Below are positions 21,806 through 33,949 of a stretch of 64,000 bases of DNA, one piece after another. Origin of the DNA: Membranipora membranacea (lineage: Eukaryota > Bryozoa > Gymnolaemata > Cheilostomatida > Membraniporidae); NCBI GenBank assembly GCA_914767715.1, contig OU612068.1, positions 16,802,001 through 16,866,000 on the forward strand. The letters are read 5' to 3'. The first letter of the stretch is position 1; every line of letters starts with the position of its first letter. Under the pieces are notes generated by a model. The model was given only the letters and a program-made list of their open reading frames with translations, searched no databases and had not been told where the DNA came from. Position numbers and translations under genes: made by a program.

Positions 21806-21936
21806 CACCACCCTTTTTTTTGTGTGTGTGCGCACTGCTCAGCTCAAATTGCATGAGCTGATTTCTTTAAAATTATGTCACGGAAGTTTGTAGTTATCTG
21901 ACTGGCTCCCTGCATCTGGAAGTCGTGTTCCTGTGC

Positions 21937-21942
21937 TTTATT
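21937..21942 (-). promoter_or_regulatory. Poly(A) signal of gene B, separated by an insertion
   Basis: AATAAA on the minus strand lies in a stretch (21806-21960) matching the 3' UTRs of genes C (signal at 40240-40245) and D (54917-54922). In B it lies more than 3 kb from the stop codon, against about 150 bp in C and D. Confidence 0.6.
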
Positions 21943-21960
21943 GCTTTCTTGGGTGACAGC

Positions 21961-24900
21961 TAGGGGTGGAACGGATCGGGGTTAGGCAACCTCGGATCGG
22001 ATATCGGATCGGTCCATAAATTCAACCAGCTCGGATCGGATCCGGACCCGGAAAACGCTAAATTTACCGGTCACAACTTTTGCACCATAATATACAATCC
22101 TTTCCCTGAACCATTACCCTAGTTTAAATGTGCATATATCTGCTTGGATATAATGCTTTACAAGGAGCAATTTATCACTCAAACAGCGCAAGGATCACAC
22201 AAGCAGATTATTTTAAAAAGATCATTTAATGAGTGCAAAGATCTCTTGACTACTAGCATCTGTGCATAGAGCCACTCAATTTGACCAATGAACTCATGAG
22301 TGCATTGATTTGACAGGATCACTCAAACCCTGATGTTGAACAAACCTCCTGCTCCAATGTCACAAACTCTCTGTTGTGATTAGGCTAGGAATTGTCCTCC
22401 TACTTTGAAAAAGCAGAAGAAGATAACCTCTCTCACCACAAACCAGACATTTTGTTACAAGGAACATCATTGGACAAACTCATTCACAACCATCTGAGTA
22501 AAGATGCTTCTATCAATTTCAGCAGAAAAAAACCACATAAGGCACTACAAATGCACCAACTTCCGTTTTAGAAAAGTGTCATCAAATTCTTATACTCTCG
22601 ACAGGGCCTAAAAACTGCGCAGATTTTCGAAAACACGTTTTTTAAACCCAGATATCTCAGTTTCTATCCCTCCTACAGCCTTGAAATTATTTCAGGATAT
22701 AGATCTGAAGCATGCGCACCCAGCGCAATTGTTAGAAAACCATGGAAAACCCTAGAAAACTAAAGTAGGCAAGACTGAAATTTAGTGTCAAACTGCTGCC
22801 TGAATTTTCACAGAAAAACTCCATTTTCACTCCCAACATACAATTAACTGATAAGATTGAAGGTTTCTGATTCTGATGGTGTGTACTTTGTTTGGTTTAG
22901 CTCTGAAGAAGTGGTTGTACTCTCTGTTTTAAAATCTCATGTTTCAGTTGCCAGTTAGAATACTAAGGATAAAATAATATGGCCACTCTATTGATATGGC
23001 CTCTGTGATTGGTCTAACTTTCAAAATTTAGACCGATCACAGTAGGTCATACTAAACTCTGCTAAATATCTCCACAGAACATGGTCTAAGTCAAGCGATG
23101 ATTTTTGTTGTTTTTTTGCTGATGGATTTTTAGTGTAAATGACACATGTATCCTCATACCATTCATCACTGAGTATGGTATGGCCATAACTGTCTGTGTT
23201 GGTACAAAATGAGAGCATGATGGACAAAGTTTGCACACTATTTCATCATTTATATGTACTCAAGTGATGTCCTCTCTAATTTCATATAAGATTAAACATC
23301 AACTTGCATAGTAGTTGGCCCACCTCAGATTCGATTTTGCACAGTTACTACTACAGATGGTGGTGTCAACTGTGTGTGATTGAAGTACCAATTAAGCTGT
23401 ACATAAACCTATTTCACTAATGATATCAGGGAGTGATCACCAAAATTTTACTGGGATATCTTAGCTAGATTCAGTGCAGACCAATTTGATGAACAACTAT
23501 TTTCACTTGCATTGCAAGCACCTGTTGTTAGTATTTGGATATGCTTGCTTAGGCTGGTTGACACTTCTTCTCTAGCAGATCATAATCCATAACATAGTTG
23601 AGCTTTTGCATGTAATGAACATGTCTTAAGTTGGTAAAGCATGGGTGTCAACAATTTTTGCTCATGACGCTCTAATCAGGGTATAAAGGGAGTTCTTTTT
23701 CTTGTGATAAACAAGTTGAGTCAGTTGTAGGCCAAGGCGCAAGGGTCGCTGTTGTAGTTCTATTGGTATGGTTTCGTCTCATAATCAATGTGAGAGAAAT
23801 GTATAAACATTTATTATGTTATATATATATAATTGGAGGACATGTAAATCCCGGCATGTTAAAAAAGCTAATGCCAACTTAGGGATTGAGTTCGAAACAG
23901 TGTTGAAAATCTAGAACTTCAGAGAGTGCCTACAGTTCCAAACATAGTCTTAAGGCTTAAAAAGAGGTGTCAAAAATGTAGTGCAATGCTCAAGAGATTT
24001 AGTAAGCTGAGAGTATCTGTTAGTTGGCTGTTATCATTATCAACGAGTAGTGAGGAGCATTGTATTAGTGAGGTTCAAGGTAGCGGTTAGTCGTTCTTTC
24101 TTGGCCCCGACCAGTGTCTAGATCTTTCTGAGAATCATCTTATCAAATCAAACTATAAACATGAGCATATATATATGTTACTGTATAGCTTTAAAAAAAC
24201 ATACGTTGCATCAAATATTCAAATAAGCATGGAGTTTTCTTCACGGGTAAACAAAATATCGCATTTTAATACATAAATTTTGGCATAATATTTGATGGAA
24301 TGGGCTACACATGATCGAATATATGAGGCCAGGGAAGATAGGCTATTAACATTCCAGTAACATGGGTACTTCAGGTATCAACTAGACTCTAGAATTTACA
24401 ATATTTGATCTCAGGCAGTAGCAAAAATGAGTGTGTGTCACGTTGTGCAGTCATAGCGCAACATTACACACACTATTTTTTGCTTCTGCCTGAGATCAAA
24501 TATTGTAAATTCTAGATGATATTTTTGGCTGCTAAAATGAAATTAGATTTTGGATTTGCTTGCCTCATATTGCTCCCAGAGCAAATTTGAAAACATATTT
24601 GGAAAATTCACACCTATGTGGTTCCAACCATGTATTTATTTTCATGATTGGAACATTTTGAAAAAATCCTTTGTAGTGCCTAACCACATCCATCAAACTT
24701 AATCAGCAACAATAGATAGCTATGAAAATGAGATAGGTATTGAATGCCTACTGATCACCACTGAGTACTCAATTTATCTTATCTGAACTAAAAATTAATG
24801 ACTATCATACTTCCTTCCTTGTCAGTTTTAGTGAGATAAATATGATGCTAAGACTTAAGTAAGTGTTTATTAAATACGTATCATCTCGGATCAGACATGA

Positions 24901-24972
24901 CACATATCCGATCCGGTTTGTGGATGGATCCGAGGTCAAATATCCGAAATTCAACTCCAACCTCAAGAAGTC
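21961..24972. mobile_element. 3 kb insertion in the gene B 3' UTR, hAT-like by its left end
   Basis: Genes C and D read continuously from GTGACAGCT to CCTTGTTTATAAGCC; in B about 3 kb intervene. The left end starts AGGGGTGGAACGGATCGG and is rich in CGGATCGGAT words. Inverted relatives of these words lie at about 24885-24945. A right terminal inverted repeat matching the first bases is not found, so that end may be deleted. No transposase frame was recognised. The interior contains the fold-back at 24389-24515. Confidence 0.6.
24389..24515. repeat. Fold-back hairpin, arms of about 50 bp
   Basis: The arms begin CTAGAATTTACAATATTTGA and are close to perfect inverse copies, with a short GT/CA-rich centre. 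It may be a fold-back MITE nested within the 3 kb insertion. Confidence 0.8.
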
Positions 24973-25085
24973 GCCTTGTTTATAAGCCATGCAAGGCATT
25001 ATCGATGACATAGACACAGGTCATTTGATGTTTCAGTTCTGATAACAGTTCTTTGTATTGAGGCCCTACATATGGGTCGAATTAT

Positions 25086-28000
25086 TTAAAGTTTTGTGTT
25101 ATGATCTGTGTCATCTTCTTCATAGGCTTCATTTCCCTTTGATTGCTTCTAAAATAATTAATAATAGTACAAAATTGTCACGCAACCAAGTCTTCTAAGT
25201 TGGAGACATCTGTGCCAAGTCAACCAATTTGAGAATTAGCAGAATGACCAAATGAGAATGACCAACATAGGCATACTGTTGAATAAAGTCTGACTTAGTT
25301 TGAATGCTATCGGGATTACTCTCCCACTACTGATAAACCTCTGCTCATCAGTAGAGGGAAGCAACTCCAACTTCAAGCAAACCGAATCAAACTTGATCAT
25401 GGTAAGAAGTTTGTCCCACCCTCCCTGATCTAGGTCATACTCGTTGTAATAGATAAATCTCCAGAAAGTAATAATAATGAGCACTTCGTCAATGTTGAAT
25501 TGAAGGTCTCAGCAAGGTTTGAACTTTCTAGACTATCAATGGGTTTGGGAAAACATATTTAGATTTGCTTTAGAGTAAAAAATCATCAACCATATGGGCA
25601 GTGTCTTATTTCCTCGTTCAGTTTTGTGATGCGTTCACTGTCACTCACACTCAGCTTTCCCAATATGATATCAACAAAGATGAGATAATTTCACTCACCA
25701 TTTTTATATCATAGTTGTTGTCATCTGATTGTGTTGTGTCATGATAAATGGCTGCTCTCCATGATGCTGGCATCAGGCAGCATTTATTCAGTATGTAGGG
25801 GGAGAGATGTGAGTCGTCAACTGTTTGTATTTTTTTGGTTGCTACAATAAAGATAGAATGAAAATAAACATTGTATACACATATATACTGCACCTCACAT
25901 TTCCTCATCTATATATCATTTGAATTTTATTGGTTTCCCATATTACTATACATGGTTTTATATTTCATTGTTGGTATGTTGGTGAAAGTTGATTCAGGAA
26001 ATCATTATAAGAACTTACAAAATATGAGACTGGCGATCAGTGTGACGAGGAATGATACAAGACATCCTCCTACAGGGGTCCAGTTATAAGACTGATCAAA
26101 TAATGCTAGAAATCCTGTTCTATAAAAAGGAGAGCATAAAAATATATAAAATAGAAAACATTATATTATCGTATACTTTATTACATTTTGTCATGTTAAG
26201 TTATTTTATGATATGTAATGTAATGCTATGTAATTTTAGATTTAAATATATCATATTATAATATAATATCAATTCATATCACATTATAAAACATAATATT
26301 ATTAAAACATTGTATTGAATTTTGTTATAATATGTTAAGTGGTCGGTAACTTTTTCATGTTTATTTTCTACCAAGTTTTTCACATTTCCAAAGATTGATT
26401 TCCAAAATAGATAGGTAATGGATGCAAACTTGTAATGAGGTTGTCCGTCGAAAGCTACCGGATCAAACATCGGTGATGTGAGTTTAGCTAGCACACTGCT
26501 GTCTGTTATATTACAGCCTGCTGTAGAAGTCGGGTATTTACTCTGGTACGGGTTAGCCACTATACCTCCTATGCCAATTAATGCCCCATACGCTGTAAAA
26601 ATAATGATCAAATTGAGTGTGAGCATGATCAGTTATCAATAAGAAATGTCCCTCAACTATATAGGGGAGGTAAGTCAAACATTTTATAGATATGCCCTGA
26701 GAATTTCAGTTGTTGTGTGACATGATGTTTCAATCGCGCTGTGTCAATCCCTTGATTTACTTACATATATTATCTATTTAATATATAGTTCTGAACGAGA
26801 AAAATTAACTACTATATCAGGAGACCTGACATGTCATTGAAATAAATTTCATCGCATCTGATTATTCAGGTTGTTTTTCTAAAGACAATGTTGTAGTATT
26901 GCTTTCAACGAATTCAACCAATTTCAATGCTATAAATTGAACAGAATTCCAATTGTAAATTTTTCAGACCTGCTCCGAAGATAAAGCCAATGAAGCCTCC
27001 CTTGGTGTTTGTCACTGGTACGTAGATAGCCGCGATAAACAGACCTAACATTGGTCCGCCAAACATTCCAATAAAGACTATTGTTGCCTGAAAAGTAAAC
27101 CAGTTTTAACTTCATGTAAGGTTCAGCAACAACAGCTTACATGCTATGGTTTGATAATTCAGACTATAAGACTGTGTGGGTCGGGATCAAGTAGGAGTTG
27201 ACAAAGCAAAGGTCAACTTTATACGTTTTTGAATAGCATGGGCACTGAGGAGATTTTTTACAGAAATTTCCATTTTAAAGTTCACCTGGTGAAAACTAAG
27301 TATTATAACAGATTTATATATAATTATATATATAACAGATGTTCAGTATACTTACAGAAATGATTCCTTTTCCAGCAAACCTGATGAGAACCACAAGTAG
27401 AAGTGACACAATCCCAAGAGATAATGCTATGACCTTAGATACAACTGTGGCTTTCTTGTCTGATAATCCAGGCTTACATGGCCTCACGAAATCCTCAAGT
27501 ATAACAAGTGCTCCAGAATTCAGCAAAGAACTTATTGTACTAAAACAAGAAATATAACATCATCTTTCTATGGTTGTGACTTTCAACTGCTAACAACCTC
27601 TCTCCAAAAAATTGATCATCTTTCTCTATCAAGGAATGAAAAATTGTCAGCCAACGTTATTCAAAGTTAAAGTGATAGCTTATAATGCTGCTGTGCTTGG
27701 AGTTGCCTTCTCATTGGTCATGGACAGAAAACATTGAGAATACTAATACTGTACTGCAGCACTCTTTATATGTACCTGAGAGAAGCGCTGAAAATAGCCG
27801 ACATGAGAAGACCAGGAAGACCAGGTAGATGTCCAAATAACCTCATCACATATAGAGGGTAAAGCTGTAAAAATATGTGTATACATACATATATGAGGGT
27901 ACAATACAAACAAACAATAAACATCATGCGTTGCTATACTACTTTTATATCATATACTGACCATCTTAGATAAAAAGTTTCTATTACTTACAATTCTTTA

Positions 28001-31000
28001 CCATTACATTTGAGATCTAAATAGAAGTTCAGCTCATTTGAAACATTGCTATTCAACCATATATTATCCACTTGGTCAACATCATTAATGATATATAAAT
28101 ATTTCCTTTCTGTTTCTTTATTTTGTTTCTATTTCTTTTGGGGCATGGAGTGCCAAACATTTCCAATGAGATGACTTTGGTTGCCAATAAAAGTATATAG
28201 CTTATTTGGTCAAAAGTAGAAAGCTTCTCCACAACCATACAGGAATAATGCAGCGTACATGAAATAGAAGTGTTTTATTCCTTATGACTAAGCATCATTA
28301 CCGAGTTTTCAAAGTTAGATCCTATTAAGACCGTGTATGCCATTTTTGTGTGCATGGTCTCATCTGACCAAGTGACTCGATCGGCAAATAAAACGATATA
28401 AGATAAATGATCGACTTGTTACAACTTTCTGATGACCGAACAACCTTTCTGGAAAATTTTATTTATTGACTCTTGTCTCTATTTTTAACATTGTACAACT
28501 TTTGTTTATCATCAAATATATCATCAAATAGAAACTTTTATTTCTGCCTTTCAATTTAATTTTCCTCACATTTTGAATCAAAGCAATGAATAGGAACAGG
28601 TTTTATTAGCAGACAATTAGAACTAACTCCTGTTTGAATTTAAACATACCTGATCTCCTAGGCCGATTTCTTGAGTCTTGAGAGGGTCGCATGTCTTAAA
28701 GTAGCTGAAGATGCTGATCCCAATAAATATAGCAGCACCTTGGAATAAAAGGGCTCCCACTGCTGCCAGAATGTATGCTCTAGAAACATTTTGTTATAAA
28801 ATCGTAAAACATTGTCTTGAGTGCCCCAAAAGCTATCTTGAGAGGGTGCGGGGAGATCGTGAGTCACTCAAACCATAGCCATAGATTCTGAGCAGTGGAC
28901 AGGAACCACCACTGTTCAATTAATATGCTTTCTATGGCACATTTGTGTTACAAAACGGCTGATGGTGGATACAATTTGTCTTATCTTTGGTATAGTGCTT
29001 GAAGAACGATGGTATTCTGCAATCCCACTGTTACACAGCACATATAGCTAACTGGTTCACTAACTAATGCCGGGGGACTTGAACCCAGGCCACATCAGCT
29101 CGCTGTATTGCAGCTCAGCGCAAACCATAGACTTAATATAAGTCTATGACGCAAACTGATCCTTCAAGCTCGGTGTGAACTCAAAGGTATTCCTATGGAT
29201 CGAACAGCCTCAAAATTAACTCGGGTCGACCAATAGAACTACAGTGATCATTGGTTCTCCTTCCCACCCAACAGCCAATCACAGCAGGGCAAACACATTG
29301 GCTCTGCTCTGATTGGCTGTTGAGTTGGAAAGAGAGCCAATGCCAGGTCACTGAATGTACCTACTGGGAAATAGTAAAGTGAAACTGAATTACACTCAAC
29401 AGCCAATCAGAGCACAGCTTACATTGTTTTGTGACTTTTAGATCGTAGTGAGAGGTATCTTTGTACTGATGATTGATTGGCTCCATAAGTGCTCGTGAAT
29501 GTAACAACTCCACTGAGGAAACAACTCCAAAATGTCTGCCGGATTCGAGGATCAAACTGCATCGTTCTCGCACTGTAAAAACAATTGTTCCATGAAAAGA
29601 GCAACAGCAACAACGCGCATCAAAATAAATACCTAAATCAATGTTTTTGTAACAATTTTATTGGATGTCTATTTCATTCCAATATTGGAATGTTTTCCAA
29701 ATAATCCTGTAGGTTTCAAACTAAAGCAGCCACAAAGAAATTTTTCAGTCAGCAACCCAACAGTTATATTATTGGCACACCAAATACTTGCTTTCGATTG
29801 GGGTAAAAAATAACCCGTGAAAGTCAACCATATACATTGTTAGGATGTATTTACTCTATAAAATCAAGGCGGCCGCTGAGTTTAGCTGCATTCCAGATCC
29901 CAGTAAGTCCATCTTGCTGAGCATTAGTGCCAAAAATGATAACAAGGAGTACCCCGACAGCCATCACTGTCAGCTGGAAAGCATCCGTCCACAGTACAGC
30001 CTTCAGACCTCCCTGATATATAGAGATAAGATCAAAGTTGAATAGTGTGAATAGGACCAAGGAGAAACAGTTACTACTTGATAAGACAAAAGCTTGTAAA
30101 TAAAAATACTAATTTCAATCTCACCCTAATACTGCAATCAACAGTGAAATAACAATAAAAGGACCCTTACAAAAGTACAAAGAGAAAGAAGCTCAATGCG
30201 TAGTCAAGTTTAGGTCTACTGATGGGAAAATCCTTCACAAAATATCATGTGTTGTGATAGCTTACCAAAGTTGTGTAGAGCATAGCTATGAGCCCTAAAG
30301 AGAATATGGATATCCATATATCTAATCCAGTCACTGTCAAAATAATAACATATAAGACCATATTATAAGGGTAGAGAGATCTGATCTTAGTAATAAACAT
30401 GTGTAATTTAGATAAAAATAGCTGGCAGTATATTGGCATTTGAAAATTAAAATGTGGATATTAAAATACCAACAAAAGAAGTTGACAGTTAACACAACAA
30501 ACTGAGATTTTTAGGTGATGTTGATCATGACCGAAATTCGATCCTGTCTAAACCAGATGTTTTTTTTATTTGGTTGTGATTTGAAATTTCAAATGACTAA
30601 TTAACAAAACTCATAGGGCACTGCCAAAAATGATACGATTTTAACCAAGGTGGGGGAAGCTACCAGGTTTTGTATGTCAAGTACCAAAAGCTAAATTGAG
30701 CTTAACAAATGTCAATAGCGCTGGCCTTGTCTTGCCAAAATTAAAATGACAGTTCCACATATCATCATATAATGGTCACATTAATTAATTAGGATTATGG
30801 TTTCTTCCACGTAACTCAATATGTAGCAGAAAAATTGATGTGTCCTTTACCATCATTTGTGTTTACCTCAGTCCGCCTACCCTTGACTTGAAACCTTACA
30901 CAAGTTATTCCAAATACAAATTGTTGAAACTTGAAACCATAACCATAGGGGTCAACTGTGTGCTTCGTAAAAAAAAGGATAGCCAGTTACGGCAGTCAAG

Positions 31001-33246
31001 GTTATAGGGTGACTTGTAACCACTCCACCCAAACCTCAGGCTAAAGCCGGCCTGTTGAATAGGGCTGTCATATAAGACCAGACGCATACAACAACAACAA
31101 AATGTCAGGATGTAGCGACAACCAAAACATCGTATACCTTACGTGACAAATATGAGAATATCTCACCTGCTGCAATGGATATGGCTGGTCCGTAAATCGA
31201 TACAGCAGAGTGTAGCATCTGATGAATGGAATAACTGGCATTTTTATATGAACGTTCAATGTAATAAAATACTTACTGAAGACAAAGTGGTGTGGCTTGA
31301 TCAATCACTGAGAATACAAATCATACAAAGAGTTTTTTCATCATGTATACCAATATTCTCAAATAGCAAAGTTTACATTTTAGTTCTAGTGAACACTTTT
31401 TGCATGTGTGATAAGATTTTGAACGAAATTACCAGAATTCTAATTTTAAAAACTGATATAAAGTAGCAAATATTACACCATTATATAAGAGCTTACCATC
31501 GAGATAAGAACGGCGATTACGACAACTAACTTCAATGGTCTCCCAAATCTGATCTCTATATACTACAAAATTAGAGAGCTGACTACGTGTTGATATACAT
31601 AATCAGTTTCAAATCAATTTGTAAAGTTTAAAAGTTGTGGATCAAATTTTCATTGCTTAGACACAACTTTTTGGAGTGACAACTTTAGTACACTAAAATA
31701 ATAATAATTTTTTCCTTCTTCCTTTTTAGAAAAATACAGTGGAGCTTCATGTCTTGATTTCCTAAACATCGATCAACATCATGTGTACAGCTTGGCAGGC
31801 AGGGTAGTACAAGTTTGTTCCCTCTGTGGTGGCGGAGGGATATTGCAAATGTTTGGTATATGGCGCGGCGCCTCAATACCAGACATTTGCAAATATCCCT
31901 CCGCTACCACGGAGGGAACAAACTTGATCTACAGGCAGAGTACGTGTCATGTTCCTGGTGACGGTTAGAAAATATGGCAGTACTTGCAGCTTAAATGATT
32001 GTTAGCACTTAGCATAACACAACGTGAAGGTCATGGGATTCCCAGAAAATGACTTTGAGTGCTATGAACTCATTGATGACTTTTGTACAGTTTGGCACAC
32101 AGGGTACTTGTCAGGTTACAAGGTGAAGTCATAAGATTCTCAGAAAATGAGTGCAATGAATTCATCGAAGAGTGAATAAACGATGGGTTGAAATATTTTG
32201 ATGATTGCTGATGATTTATGGTGGAAAGGATATAAAATTTTATTGCCTCAGAAATGTGGCTGTGTCATAAATAAATTTAGGCTTTGAGTGGTTTATCGGA
32301 ATTGGCATAAAAAAATGTGTCCAGTAAAAGGTGTCTTATTCTCAGCACATGAATGCGCAAGACATGTTTGCATATAAAATATATCCCATACAAAAACCAC
32401 CTGTTTGTTTATGTTTAGTGTTAACAACTTCATATCTTACAGGTAAAAGTGGCAAAGATTATAAATAATACTATTGCTGTAGACAGGTAATGAGGGAGGC
32501 TCATGTCATAGTGATCGGGCCTTGAAAGCGGTGATAATACTATGACTGCCATATCTTTAAGTTAATAGAATTGAATATGATGGTTTACCTGATAGAGGCT
32601 GACGACTTTGAGTTTCTCGTACAAAGGTAGAAAGAAAACCAGAGCCACAATGATACCGACACTGCAACCGAGCGAAAAATAAATACAGCCAGTTCCATAT
32701 ATGTATGCCTCCGCAGGAAAGCCTATTATGACGGTTGCCGATGTGTAGCTAAAGAAATAAATAAGTTGGGTGGCATTGCAAGTGATGAGAGTTGCTGTGG
32801 GTAAGGGAGACAATTCTTGTGACCCACCAACAGCTGATAAATTACATACATGCTGCTTTGTAGTTTGTCATTTTCTACTTTGAAATTCTCATGTGACACC
32901 CTAACAACTAAATACATCATTGAAGCTCAAATTTTGGGCAAAATATCACCAAGGTGGACTTGCTTGAACGTAGTAAAAACTACACAAAGTAACTGATTTT
33001 GTCAAATGAATTAAAGTTGAAATGGGAAGGATAATCATACCTCGCTGTAAGGCTGCACGCCACAGGGAACCAGTGCATACTTCTGTCAGCAAGCAAATAC
33101 TCTTTCGTTGTTTTTTGCTTGCCTCCTGTACAGGCATAAAATATACCAATCGCAGCCGATACAGCAAGTATCAGAGACAGCGCCAGGTAATCTTGCCATT
33201 TGAAGAAGATGAAGTCCTCCTGTACAAATGAGCTGTTTTTATCCAT
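25086..33246 (-). CDS. SLC5-family Na+/solute cotransporter B, complete
   Basis: Predicted plasma-membrane sodium-coupled carrier of the SMCT/SMVT type (monocarboxylates or vitamins are likely substrates by family; not proven). The 15 exons are 33041-33246, 32589-32748, 31497-31562, 31167-31218, 30266-30333, 29855-30012, 29423-29572, 28650-28779, 27776-27864, 27356-27539, 26970-27087, 26430-26592, 26019-26119, 25699-25841 and 25086-25148. They join in frame to 616 residues, close to human SLC5A8 (610). Visible features: N-terminal NSS sequon (residue 4), family block GGLKAVLWTD (185-194), FSASLSTISS around 355-364 (region of the Na+ site in TM8), NIT sequon near 488 and C-terminal TKL, a class I PDZ-ligand pattern as in SLC5A8. 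The exon 12 donor is the weak GTTTGC. The 3' UTR carries a 3 kb insertion. Confidence 0.93.
31811..31925. repeat. Long near-perfect hairpin in intron 2, copy B
   Basis: Arms of about 49 bp (31811-31859 and 31876-31925), starting AAGTTTGTTCCCTC, flank a GC-rich centre containing GGCGCGGCGCC. The gene C copy at 48059-48172 is also intact, with its own small differences. It could be a fold-back MITE or a transcribed hairpin RNA; no evidence separates these. Confidence 0.85.
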
Positions 33247-33390
33247 ACTGCTCCACTAGTTGTTTTCTTACAGAACCCTACAATCATTTGGTAACAAAGG
33301 TACAACAAAAGGAACAATTTTGGATAGAGCTGGATCGGGTTCGACCCATTGGCTTGCATTTCAAGTTACACCCTCTCTACAGATAGGAGT

Positions 33391-33462
33391 CAGGAATGGT
33401 CCAACGGTTGAGGGTACGGACTTGTGATCTTTGAGGTTGAAGTTCAATTCCCGGCACTGGTA
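33391..33462 (+). repeat. tRNA-like sequence (probable SINE head)
   Basis: A box-like TGGTCCAACGGTTGAGGG and B box-like AGTTCAATTCC are spaced as in a tRNA gene, ending CCCGGCA. A second copy lies at about 49731-49802, within the duplicated upstream region of gene C. The acceptor stem pairs poorly, so a tRNA-derived SINE or tRNA relic is more likely than a functional tRNA. Confidence 0.45.
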
Positions 33463-33949
33463 CTCATATCACTGGTACACCATTCAACCTAGACAGGCCC
33501 TTGAAACGCAGAACGAAAAATACCGGAGGTCCACTGTGTGTCTCCACACACCCCTTTGTCATTTGGACATAAATAGAAGCCGGGTTCCTGGCAGGTATTG
33601 ATGTGAGTGTAGGGTGAGGCACAAGTTCTATTAGTCCCTGTGTTAAGAGAATATAACTCTCTCCGCTTCAAAAATAGGTTGCTTGTCAGTAGAGGGAGAG
33701 CTATACTGCTCAGTTCATTAAAAGTATTTTAGCTTCAAGTTGCTGTAGAGTTATCTTCTCATTTTCATACAATTTTGTTCTTATTATGAACTAGAAGTTA
33801 TCCCACTTTGCCCAATTTTTCATATCCCGTCCTTGTATCCGGCTAAACATAGAGAATTCTTTACAGAAGAAGAATCTAGGATCGAAAATTGAATGTCTCC
33901 AAACATTAGAAATTTTATCAACATACAAGTTCTTCCTGTATACAGGTAT

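Noticed and set aside
25236-25484. 82-residue minus-strand frame considered as the last transporter exon (also at 40612 and 55263)
   Set aside because: It needs a poor acceptor and is shortened differently in gene C; the exon at 25086-25148 has a better acceptor, correct phase and a family-like C-terminus in all copies.
26279-26429. Extension of the exon 12 frame past residue PHYK
   Set aside because: Exon 13 requires a phase-2 junction, which the GTTTGC/GTTTGT donor supplies; the extension then differs between copies because of insertions.
29061-29125. tRNA or SINE on the minus strand near GGGTTCAAGTCCCC (copies in C and D)
   Set aside because: A B box-like word is present but no convincing A box or cloverleaf could be drawn.
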